Made by a program: the position numbers and the translations under genes. A DNA stretch of 45,081 nucleotides, taken from assembly GCA_037447655.1 (NCBI GenBank), contig JBBHKE010000088.1:1-45081 (forward strand). Direction: 5' to 3'. Positions 20,791-30,823 of this stretch are shown here, one piece after another. Origin of the DNA: Zygnema cylindricum. Its lineage: Eukaryota > Streptophyta > Zygnematophyceae > Zygnematales > Zygnemataceae. The notes under the pieces were generated by a model. That model was not told where the DNA came from. It worked only from the letters and a program-made list of their open reading frames with translations, and made no database searches. Position 1 is the first letter of the stretch; each line of letters begins with the position of its first letter.

Positions 20791-21262
20791 AGCTTAACCC
20801 TCTCAGCTAAAGCCGCCACCAGCTTTCTCGACCAACCTAGCCAAAGCAGTTTGGAGAGTAGCTCGCTCCGCGTAGTTAGTTTACCCTCGCTCGTCGAATT
20901 ACCCAAATTGTCGGACTCCACGGTGTCCATGGCTTCATCGTCCTCTCCACCACCGAAAAATAAGAAGAAGCCGAACCGGTCGAAGAGCCCGTAGCTCCCT
21001 AAAGTCCGGCACCTGAAGCACCTGCACATGAGGCCTCCCCGCCACAATTGGAAGCGGCTGCAGCAGTACCGAAAGAGGGAGAGGACCAACTTCCGGATCG
21101 GATCATCCAGGGACGCTTGGCTGCAGCAAATCGCCACATCGTCCTTTTGGAGACTCGATGCGAACACCTCCAAAACCAAGTGGACACCCTGCGGGGGGAG
21201 TTCGAGGAGTATTGACAGGAGATGTACGAACTCCAATTTCCTTGAGTAAGTAATGTTCAACG
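20791..21262 (+). pseudogene. Gag-like coding remnant with coiled coil beside the chromovirus 3' LTR
   Basis: A plus-strand frame is open from the copia boundary through an ATG at 20929 (MASSSSPPPKNKKK) to a stop near 20994. In the next frame it continues as a Pro/Ala-rich stretch, then a clear helix with heptad-like spacing (RLAAANRHIVLLETR, then HLQNQVDTLRGEF, about 21110-21215), ending at TGA near 21217. This resembles the N-terminal, Pro-rich and coiled-coil part of a gypsy gag. Its place just upstream of the 3' LTR is not the normal gag position. Confidence 0.4.
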
Positions 21263-21276
21263 GGACGCTGAATCTT

Positions 21277-21289
21277 TAGTGGGAGGCAC
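21277..21289 (+). other. Chromovirus polypurine tract
   Basis: AGTGGGAGGCAC lies directly upstream of the TGTAACAAGG LTR start, as expected for the plus-strand primer. Confidence 0.55.
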
Positions 21290-21787
21290 TGTAACAAGGT
21301 TACAGAGTGGAGTACTTAGTGGTTAGAAACCAGGCTGCGATAGTTGCGGTTCCAGACAACGCAGCTGCGATGCCAGACCAGCGGAACATAGCCCCATAGC
21401 AACTTAGCGGAATAGGGCAGCGACTTATTAGCGCATCGTAGCAATACAGCGTAGCTGTATAGCAACGCCGTAGAATTTAGATTAAACTGTATAGTTCTAG
21501 AAGATAGTGTAAATAGATCTCGGTTGACAGTGAAGGTCCACGTGTAAATAAGTGTAGTACAGGTTGACTAGCAGCTGGTGAGTTTAAATAGTCAAGTAGA
21601 CCTAGTGAGTGGGGAACTCTTTTGAGTAGACCTTCGCAACGAGCTTTCAACTTGTAATCTTCCCGATTAATAAAGTTTAACCTTTATCCGTGAGTGTTGT
21701 GTGCTTTTGCTTTTGCTACGAGGGGATTCTTCGAGTCTTTCCGTTGTGCATTGTGGTGTGATGTGGATCACTTTGTCCCTTTTACAC
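21290..21787 (+). repeat. Chromovirus 3' LTR
   Basis: Starts TGTAACAAGG after the purine tract and can end CCTTTTACA at 21787 (498 bp, matching TGTAA/TTACA termini). It contains AATAAA at 21669-21674, in the expected place for a polyadenylation signal, and an ACGCAGCTGCGA palindrome near 21359. No second copy is present in the window because the 5' part of the element is missing. Confidence 0.6.
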
Positions 21788-22251
21788 ACTAGAATCAAAT
21801 CGCGACCTGATTTTAATTAAAATAATACCCTATTGACCAACATCAAAACGGTATTGCACGCGTGAAACGCCTTCGAATATTTTTGAGCGAAGGAGAGTAC
21901 AAGCTATTTTTTTACCTGCTCGTCACGTTCATGTACGCACGAAAATGATAAGAATGTACGTAAAAAAAATTGTTGGGGTCTCGGACCTCCACTTTCATTC
22001 ATGGGTCCTTTGCAAAAGTTTACCTGGCCCTCATCTCCCCCTCTATTTCTCACTCGAAAGCTCATCTTTCTCTCTTATTTAAATGAAATGCAACAATAAT
22101 TATCAAATGAAAGATATGTATTTTTTCATTTTTTTAATATTTCTGGTTTGAGTTTAATGGCATATCAATAGTAAAAAAATAAAAAAAATCGGGAAGCCAT
22201 GGGGGAATATCTATGTATTGATGACGTCACAAGGTCGTGTGATGTGTCACA
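21788..22251 (+). mobile_element. TIR element family H, copy 5 (internal fragment)
   Basis: Closely follows the interior of the copy at 43189-44061: TTGCACGCGTG, GTCTCGGACCTCCACTTTC, CGGGTCCTTTGCAAAAG-like, AAAATCGGGAAGCCATGG and GACGTCACAAG. It also matches CAAATCGCGATCTG of the copy at 42370. It is cut at 22251 by the LTR that follows; a short continuation may lie at 23303-23340. Non-coding. Confidence 0.7.
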
Positions 22252-23302
22252 TGTTGAAATCTAAGGTTTTTATAAAGAATTTTCTAGGTCTGATTAGAGC
22301 AAAATAAAAGGCAGAAAAGAAACACAGACACCTGCCTCTAACCTCTCTCTAGTCCCCACTTGCCTAGCAGTCACTAAAGACTGGAGAGGGAGGTGGACCA
22401 TGGTTATCACGTTATCCGAAGGAGACACGAAGGAGAAGTTGGTAGTTTTACCGATAGGTTTCACGGACCCAAGATTTGATCTTGGTACCTACCGTCCGTG
22501 AAAGTAGCCGTTAGCGTTGTCCTATAGTCTAAGAACTATGCTAAGATATATAGGGTGTGATAATTTTTTGAACATGGATACGTAGGAAACTCCATTTAAC
22601 TAGATAAACAGATTGTAGAACATAGATACAGTTTAAAGTATAGTACGGTTTACGGCACCTCACGAAACAAATACCGCACATGTGTTTCGACGGCTGGAAT
22701 TAAAAGCCGGTTAGCATCGGACGGATCACATTCACGCCGCCATCCCAAAATGGTCGCCTTGACTGTTTGCGGTCGTCACGTCACCGAATGCCACGTGGCA
22801 TCGTGCCAGAGGTTACTAAGATTCGTAGAAAACACAAAAACAAGTCCGAGATTGACAGACGTCTCCTCCATGGCTGTCTCCAGGATTAGCAGGCGTCTCC
22901 TCCATGGCCATGTCGTACAGTGGTCGTACAGGAAGTACATCGGTCAGAGTACCTTCCTGTACTGTACAGTCTTCTGATTGGCTGCGTACTCCAGTACTAA
23001 GGGGTTTAGAGAGGGGTTTTATGACTTGGAGTTTTTGATAGATAGTCGCCTCTCTTTGAGAGAGCTTGTATAAATATTGGCATCTTTGCCCGTTGATATT
23101 TAATCGCCTGGTTGGGCGTTTTGATTGATTCCTTTTGATTTGGGCTCAAGGGAGACCAGCCTTCACATGGGTGGAGGCAGTCAGAGTTATTGCCCGCCAA
23201 GGTGGCAACTGTTCTAGGGACAAGAGGGGCACTCAAAATTATCCTAGAAGCTTATAGTAAGCTATATATTTTGTGCACCAATGGAGGTCACAGAGAATTT
23301 AA
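22252..23302 (-). repeat. 1.07-kb LTR family, copy 3
   Basis: Near full length (about 1,051 bp), in minus orientation relative to copies 1 and 2. Starts TGTTGAAATC at 22252 and ends near GAGAATTTAA at 23302. Contains TTTTCTAGGTCTGA, CCATGGTTATC, a T-arm-like hairpin with a perfect 5-bp stem around ATTTGAT (22468-22486), CCGCACATGTGTTTCG, a GTAC cluster (22916-22990) and GCCAAGGTGGCA. The terminal CA is mutated and no clear 5-bp duplication was found. Confidence 0.8.
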
Positions 23303-23352
23303 GCTTCACGACGTCGCGCGCATCGTCGCACGATTGAAGAAATAAAAAAAAC

Positions 23353-23656
23353 CATAGTTCAAAAGTAGGCGTTTTTATGGTAGGCCTTTGGTCGGCGCCT
23401 TTATCGTAAGTTGTCTTATGGGCTTTTCATGTGATCTTCTTAGATCACTACTTTGATCAGCGACCGTCCGATCGCCCAAATCTGACGGTGTAAATAAAAA
23501 TGTTTGGTCCGAATGTTTTAATTGGTCCAATTTTTTGTCCGAATTTTAATTGGTCCAAATAGGTCCGAATACAATATGGGTCTTAAGGTCATATTGTATG
23601 TTTTCCATACAATAGGCATATTGTATGGGCCTACTTTCACCTACTTTTGAACTATG
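23353..23656. mobile_element. MITE family C, copy 2
   Basis: Starts CATAGTTCAAAAGTAGG and ends CCTACTTTTGAACTATG. An exact 8-bp duplication AAAAAAAC lies at 23345-23352 and 23657-23664. 304 bp, opposite internal orientation to copy 1. It shares CTTTTCATGTGATCTTCTTA and GCGACCGTCCGATCG with the other copies. Confidence 0.92.
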
Positions 23657-23664
23657 AAAAAAAC

Positions 23665-24687
23665 CAAGCATACGACATTAGTCAACAAATGATTTAAACC
23701 GACAAAACTTGCCGAATGACAAACAGCAAATTGTCGGCCGACAAATTTTTGTAGCGAATGACAAACAGCAAGTAGCCGAACAAAATTGAAATGAGAAACG
23801 GACAAAAACGGCAAATAGTCGAAAGACAGAACGGCCAGTGACGTAATAATTCGGAACGAAAAAACAACCAGTGATGAAAAAGTTTATAAAAGCACTAAAT
23901 ATCGGCGTACGGCTTGAAAATTCTTTTCTATTTCAAGAAAATAATTTAATACTACAAAGAAAAATATTTGGACAGAAAGGGCAGAAATTACGGTGACAAA
24001 AGAAAAACGACAAACCGAGCACTTTGTAAACGGTTTTACCGTACACATTTTATCAAAACTATTTAAAGGGAAGTAGATTTGTGCGCAGTTTCTCCCGACT
24101 TTCCTCTCCATGTTGCCATGACGTCATCCTATCCAAAAAAGATTGTCTTCATCAACTTCGCAGAAGCTCGCGTCCAAAATGTTTTGTCCTGTTATAGTGA
24201 GTCATGCTGTACTGTACTGGACTGCCGTACTGGTAATTTTGAAACAGCTGGACGGAGCGCCACTAGAGTACAATCCTGGTACTGTACTTTCTCCCCAACT
24301 TTTATTGGTTACTGATGCGTACAAATTAGGATTTGTATAAAATTTTCTGTGCGTACGAAATATTCCAATTTGAATTACCAAAAGAAAAAAAAAAAAAATC
24401 GTAAGTCAGTCCGTCGACGTTTTCCAGTCGTTCGATTTAATATCGGGCAGCTTCAGAATGTTTTTTTTTAGGTTTCTTCGTGTTTCTCAAGAAAGCAATT
24501 TACGTTTCCTTACGCGTGGCATCTACCCGGTCCTTACACGAGTAGGCTTATCTGTCATTTGACTTTTCCCTCTTTTGTTTTGTCGTTTTCACATGGCCTC
24601 ACATCCAGAATCACATAGTACTGTACCGTATGCCATTACAGTACCGTTACGTCACACTAAAAAAATGAAAAAAAAAACCTGCTCACC
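23665..24687. other. P450 upstream region
   Basis: No gene recognised. The motif ATGACAAACAGCAA recurs about 42 bp apart (23717 and 23759). Several GTACTGTAC-type words lie at 24210-24290 and 24616-24640. Any distal promoter elements of the P450 would lie here, but I cannot identify them. Confidence 0.4.
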
Positions 24688-24694
24688 TATAAAG
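24688..24694 (+). promoter_or_regulatory. Candidate TATA box of the P450 gene
   Basis: TATAAAG lies 110 bp upstream of the start codon, followed by a C/T-rich stretch. Position and sequence fit a TATA box, but there is no transcript evidence. Confidence 0.4.
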
Positions 24695-24803
24695 CCTGCT
24701 TGCCGCCTCCCCTTTTTGTGAAGTCGAAGAAAACGAATTGTTCAATTGTTGATTTTAAAATAAAAATCTCCTTTTGTTTAAACTTTGTCATTTTTGAACA
24801 TTC

Positions 24804-27800
24804 ATGACCACAATGATTGGAGCTATGTTTTCGCTATCTCCATGGCTTCTCCTAGCTCTACCATTGGCTGGAATTTTATATGTGGGATATTTTATTATTT
24901 GGATACCATACAATGCCATTCCGGTAAGTTTTCAAAAGAAGTTTTTTTTTAATATATTTATTTTATTATTATCATTTTTTTTAATGTTTTTTTGTTGTCT
25001 GAACTTTATCATCAGCATGGGACGTTTTAATATAAACGAAATTAATGTTCCATGTCCACCTTGTAGCTTCCATGCCCAATGTCCAATGTCCAATGTTTAA
25101 TGTCCAATGTCCAATGTTTAATGTTCAATGTCCAATGTTCAATGTTCAATGTCCAATGTTCAACATTCAATGTTCAATGTATAATGTTTAATGTCTAATG
25201 TCTAATGTCCAATGTCCAATGTTCAATGTTCAATGTACAATGCGTAATGTCCAATGTGGAATGCTAATTCAGTAACTCATGCACATGTACAATCTATAGT
25301 GTTGAAGTATTCGCTGTCTATTATCTAGGATTCAGTTTTCAGTTCTCAAAAGTTAAAGCACTGGGGATTATATCTTTTCACTAATAAAAAAGTGGAGTTC
25401 TTTGTGTAGTCTCCTGCTTAAATTTTGCTGTCAAGGTTACATCATAGGAAAATTGAAGGTAGAATTGTCCATTTTGTGGATTTATTCATTTTTTTCACAA
25501 GGATTTACGATTATACTTTTTTTGTAATTCTGTGTTTCACTGTTTTGAAGGCCTTATTTTGGACAACTCTCAGAGTTTCAAAGAAGTGCGCGATTGTCAA
25601 ATTCAGAAACGGAGCCTGGTGTAGATGATGCCAAGTTTGTTTATGTTTTCCGAGAGTGGGAAAAAGAATATGGTTCTGTAATCGGAATGTGTCTTGGGCC
25701 TCTCGCGCGGTTGCATGTTGGCGATCCTGCTCTCGTTCGAGAGGTGATTTCCGCTCCTTTTTTTTTCCATGTGGTTGTACTTATATTTTAGATTCTTTGT
25801 CTTCCGTTTTTTTCAAGATTTGGATGAATTAAAGATGTTGACCGATTTATACATCAATTTATATCCATATTATTCGGATTTCTGTAACTTCAAGCTTAAT
25901 TTTATAGATTCCCGTTGTCAAGTTGAACCGAGCGTGATTAGATCTCAAAACTTTAGTTTTTATCATTGATATCATGATCGGTTTCTTCAAACAGGTCCTT
26001 TCTGGAAAATCAGATACTTTTCCAAAACATAGTCAGCAAAAACGTTCTTTGGCTCTTCTTGGAAATGGAATTGTTAACTCAAACGGTTCGTTTTGGCATC
26101 GTCAACGTCGAATGTTGAATCCTTCTTTCGGACCACATGAAATTAAGGTACAAAGGCATATATCCAATTTGTACTTACGTGAGTGATTCTCATTTCTTGA
26201 CTTTGTCATTCCCATTTGTTGTGAAATTCCTGAAGTTACCATGTGCCCTTTCTTACAACTTTTGCGCACCTTCGTCGAAGACTTGATTTTCTATTTTTCA
26301 AGCATCAGCATCCTTTAACAGAAATTCGACGGTTACTTCTTGTTATTGCAGAAAATGATGAAAGTAATGATTGGATGCACGGAAAAAATGATATCCCGCT
26401 GGATGGAAAAAGTCGATGATGCAAAAGGAACGAAGGAAATTGAAGTGAATTTGGATATATCCGAACTCGCCCTCGACATTATTGGTCAATCGGCATTTGG
26501 AGCTAATATTGAAGGAGGATCAAAAGAAGCCGAAGAAATTGCAAAATCAGTGTCAAAGTATTTGGATGGTGTCATTAAGAGGATTTTATCGGGTGCTTTG
26601 TTCATACCGGGATACTTGTGCGTGTGTTCTTTCCTTTTTTTATTTCAAATAAAGCTCATGTAAAGTCAATAATGTTCTGTATTCAATAGGACTAAAGAGG
26701 TCATATTTGAGTTAACTCGATATTTGTGGTACAATTTGGGTTTTGATATATTGATTAAAGAAATGGTATGTCAAGAAGCCATGAAGTATGAGAAGGTGCT
26801 CTTCACACTAGATTTAATACAATTCTCTAAGTCAGATGTGTTTCACACCAGCTTGTGTTTAAACATGTCTTACGAGATTTAAAAAAAATCACCATAGAAA
26901 TAACAGAAATCATAAATATTGCGAATCACTCTTTGTTTAGTGTAAGATGAAACTCACAACCTTTGCTGTTTCTATAAATTGTACATTCCTTCCAGTAGTA
27001 AGTTACAAATTGTGCTTGCCACTATATAATCACTGTAATTAGATACACTATAAATCATTATTGTGGAGTATACATGAGCTGGCTTGGATCATAATACTAT
27101 GTTCCCATCTACACTAATCATTTAATTTACGTATATAGTAATGTGCACAGTGGACATAGTTTAGTATAGTTATGCATTTAACAAAATGCGCCCGGTTTTC
27201 TTGATTTCCTGAATATTCCAAAACAGGGTTGGACATTGCCTACCTCAACAGCCCCCCCTTCTATTTCCATTCTAATTGTTGTAAGGGTTTCTATTTTGCC
27301 AGGTGGTTCCCAACGGAACTGAACCGCAGCATATCTCGATCTGAAACAAAAGTTCGAGCTCTCTGTCTCAAACTCATTCAAAAAAGAAGAGACGCGAAAG
27401 CAAAGGTATAGTAGTTTTCGCAAGGAACTTCAAGTCGGAGAAAAAAAAAAGACCGATAACAGTTATAAAGTGCAGAAACTGCATACAAATTGTACATATT
27501 TATCTCAAATTGTACGAAGGAAAATGTGAAGTAAACCTGTATGCTAAAAATATAAAATGCATACTTTGGTGAGAATTCTTTGAACTGTAGATCTATGGTC
27601 TGAATCACTAAACAGCGTCAAGAAAAAAAATCATATTTTGTGACAGGTATATATGTGATATATATACCACCGGTGTTTTTGTTTGTCGTCCATCGTCTGG
27701 CTCAATTGCTGGGATGTGAAACGACACAAGTTTCTCGCGATATTTTGAAGTACTAGACAGTTAAATTTTCAACCTTAACTTTCTTGCTCGTTTCGGGTTT

Positions 27801-29667
27801 TTTTTGTTTGGGCAATTTGGATTTTTCAGGGCGAGAGTGGAGATGATATTCTTTCCAGTATGTTGGAGGCAACTGACGATGAAACCAACAAAGGAATGAC
27901 CAACGATCAACTTGTCGACGAATCGGTCACTCTTCTTTTTGCAGGTAAAGAGTGCCATTCCTTCCTTTTACGTTATTCTGCAAGGAAAATTAAAGTTTTA
28001 ACATTCTTTCTCTCTTACAAACAATATTCGCCCTTGCTTGTTTTTTTTAAATAATATTTATTTCTTGCGCTTAAACAAATGCTATTTTCCGCACATTTTG
28101 TAAGTTTTTGTCCTAACAAAAATCCGGGTCGTCGACTTTGTTTAACATGCAGATTTTAGGTCCCTGTTCAAAAAAAAAAAAAAAAAGGAGCGGAAACCGA
28201 GTCTGCAATTTTGTTTTACATGCGGGGTTTCTATTTTTGTCAACAGATCCTGAGATCCTGTCCAGTTTTCCGTTAGCAAAAACTGAAACCGATTCTTATT
28301 AAATTCTAAGTTTCTGTTGACGAAAACTGAAACTGAGTCTCCATGCTGTTCCACAGGGCATGAAACCACGGCCCAACTAATTACATGGACAATGTACCTT
28401 CTCGCTCTACACCCCGAATGGCAGGAACGAGTTCGAAAGGAAGTTCTCAAGGTGATTGGTCCACGTCAGCAAGATATGGAGTGGGGACACCTGTCATCTC
28501 TCACAGATCTCCACCTTGTGCTCCAGGAAACGCTGCGACTTTTTCCATCAGCTCCGATAATTTCCCGCGGCGTAGAAAAAGTGAGGTTCAATTTTTTTGA
28601 AACATTCGTTTTCGATGTTGAAGTATTTAATAGGGATATGCAGTTATTTATTGTGGGATAATTTTCTGAAAATGTAAGAAAAATGGGTATGTTCAGTTAT
28701 TCTTTTTTAGGAGACTTCTTTTTCTTTTCTCGTCTCCTTTTGAAACTGTAACTTTGAGTTTTTTGTACGGACAAAAAAATGTTTTCTTATAGGCAGTAGA
28801 CGTCAGCATTGATTTACGGTGGATGGTTACTTCTTATCTCATTCCTTCTTTCTGCCATTATTTCTTTCCATTCATTCTTTCCTTTCATTCTGTCTTTCTT
28901 TTTTTTTTTTCATTTTTATCAGGAAACGCAATTGGGCCCCTACCGAATTCCCAAAGGGACCTTAATTGGTATTCCCATAGGACTTCTTCATCGCAAAAAG
29001 GAAATTTGGGGAGAAGATGCCGATGAGTTTCGACCGGAGCGATTCGCCTGTAAGAAACCACCCACAAAAGAAAAAAAAAAAAAAAAAAAAAATCAAACTT
29101 GTTATTATGCAATTTTCGTATTCATCTTTATCCAATTTGTGGTTGAATTTACTCCGATGTTAATCCCACATTTAACATTTCTGTTTCTGAACAATGCCAA
29201 CCTTTAACTTTTGATTCTTTTTGTGCACATTTTCTCTGCTCTGCTCCTCTGTCCGATTCCTTATGTTTTGTCTTAATCCCTTTTTAACTTTTTCTGCCTT
29301 CTTCTATTTCACCTTGTTCCGTACCACCCTTGTCTCTTTCGTCTCATTCTGTTTCTTTCCCTTTCCCTTTCCCTTTCCCTTTCCCTTTCCCTTTCCCTTT
29401 CCCGTTCCGTTCCGTTCCGTTCCGTTCCGTTCAGATGGAGCTGCGAAAGCCTGCAAAGATTCCCAGATGTTCATTCCGTTCAGTTCTGGACCACGGAACT
29501 GCATAGGACAGGCGTTCGCTTTAACGGAAGGGAAGGTTGTGATGGCGGAAGTTTTGCGAAACTTTTCGTGGAAACTTTCGCCGGGCCACAAACTGAGACT
29601 GCGAAACAATATCACTTTGCGGACCATGAACGGCATGCCGATGATTTTAACAAAGGGAGAGTTTTAA
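24804..29667 (+). CDS. Cytochrome P450 monooxygenase, CYP72-clan-like, nine exons
   Basis: Exons: 24804-24923, 25576-25743, 25995-26147, 26352-26617, 27303-27405, 27830-27944, 28357-28580, 28923-29049 and 29435-29667. All junctions are GT-AG with consistent phases, giving 502 aa, a normal microsomal P450 length. Residues 8-33 form a hydrophobic N-terminal ER anchor. Helix C lies in SFWHRQRRMLNPSF (128-141). The I-helix oxygen-binding motif is AGHETT (308-313), the K-helix ETLR (366-369), the PERF motif FRPERF (419-424), and the heme loop FSSGPRNCIG with Cys 448 as axial ligand. The blocks IPGYLWFPTELNRSI and SMLEATDDE...MTNDQL resemble the plant CYP72 clan (fatty-acid, hormone and terpenoid hydroxylases); CYP4-type is the alternative. 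No key residue is missing, so it is probably functional. The substrate cannot be read. The exon 2 start uses a GAG acceptor and the Pro-rich hinge is unusually short, so an additional small exon in intron 1 or a start at 25615 is possible. Confidence 0.93.
25073..25260 (+). repeat. Heptamer minisatellite in P450 intron 1
   Basis: About 27 tandem copies of a 7-bp unit YYAATGT (CCAATGT, TTAATGT, TCAATGT variants). It lies inside the 652-bp first intron, away from the donor and acceptor sites. Confidence 0.85.
29357..29433 (+). repeat. Two abutting microsatellites forming the intron 8 polypyrimidine tract
   Basis: About eight copies of CCCTTT are followed by about six copies of GTTCC, ending directly in the TTCAG acceptor of the last P450 exon (exon starts 29435). 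The repeats therefore supply the 3' splice-site pyrimidine tract. The minus-strand frame of Gly-Lys repeats across this region is an artefact. Confidence 0.85.
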
Positions 29668-29799
29668 ATCAGAATGAATGGAAACAGCGACAGCGATGGC
29701 GATGATGGCTCACGAAATTGAAACAGTTTCTAAGTTACGATTTTTGCGACTTTTAGAGGAGAGAGGAAAGCTTTTGCAATTCAACATAGGACAAGAAGC

Positions 29800-29855
29800 A
29801 GGGAGGAGGGAGGAGGGAGGAGGGAGGAGGGAGGAGAGGAGGGAGGAGGGAGAGG
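29800..29855 (+). repeat. GGGAGGA heptamer array
   Basis: About seven to eight tandem copies of a 7-bp purine unit, starting about 130 bp after the P450 stop codon, so probably in its 3' UTR. Confidence 0.8.
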
Positions 29856-30787
29856 TTCCATTATGTCCCTGAACGTCAAAATACGAGCGTATATAATCTT
29901 TCTTGCCGCAGTTCCAATTGGTGTTGTGAACGGATCTACCGCGGGTGTTAATTGGATCCGTACAGTAGGCTCCGTTCACATGTGAGCAGGTTCGGGTTTT
30001 GTGACGGTGGTTGGAATGTTTGCAGCAGTTGAATGTACGGAAATACTACAGTACGGTACGCTGTTTAGTGTAATTTTAGGGAAACTGGCCGACTTGTGGA
30101 CCATGGGAAGGAATTTTAGTGCGGTGAAATCGTGCCACTGAGTGGACGGTTCCGCAATAGAACAGTACGGTATAGTGCGGTATTGTACGGTGATGTACTT
30201 TTAATTTATTGTGTGACCTAGGTACAGTCGACTGACATTTGTCACTTTTTATTTTCCTTAACGCAGCAGCTTATTTTGGCATTTGTGACTGTAATTTTGT
30301 TTTTAGTGTTTAATGTGTTTCTCTGTCGATGTATTTTTTTTGTATCTTAAGCGTAATGTTAAAACTCATTTTTTTGCCTATTTTTTTAGATGATAAAAGT
30401 TATCTCACTGTAAAGTTCATAAATTTAATGTCTTTTAACCCGCAAGACATTTTATAGCACATTTTATCTCATCATTATATCTTTCTTTTATATCTTTATT
30501 TTATCTTTTTTTTTATCTTTTTTTTAGATGAGAAGAAGGAAGTGATAAATGGTTACTTGAATGTTTTTGTTTTTTATTGTTGTTTTTCAGTGTTGGTCAT
30601 GCCACCCCTTTTGTACCCCAAGACTCAGATGGTTTACCATCGTGCTTTTTAATTTATCCTGCAATATTTTTCTTTAGCGGTAGTAGGTTTAAGAATTTAT
30701 TAAAAAATGGGTTAAGAAAGTCTATTTATTTAGAAGTAATAAATCACCAATAATGGGCCATTACTTGGTTAGTTGGGATGGGTGACA

Positions 30788-30823
30788 AAGGGAAGGGAAG
30801 GGAAGGGAAGGGAAGGGAAGGGA
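30788..30823 (+). repeat. GGGAA pentamer array
   Basis: About seven tandem copies of a 5-bp unit; perfect microsatellite. Confidence 0.85.

Noticed and set aside
20769-21260. 163-codon minus-strand open frame
   Set aside because: It is antisense to the gag-like coiled-coil remnant and crosses the copia LTR boundary.
22247-23292. GTCACA as target duplication of LTR copy 3
   Set aside because: It would place the LTR end inside sequence shared with copies 1 and 2, so the match is probably chance.
28809-29207. 132-codon frame treated as a separate gene
   Set aside because: It is P450 exon 8 extended into the flanking T-rich and A-rich intron sequence.
29304-29636. Minus-strand frame with Gly-Lys repeats
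   Set aside because: Antisense reading of the CCCTTT microsatellite and the last P450 exon.
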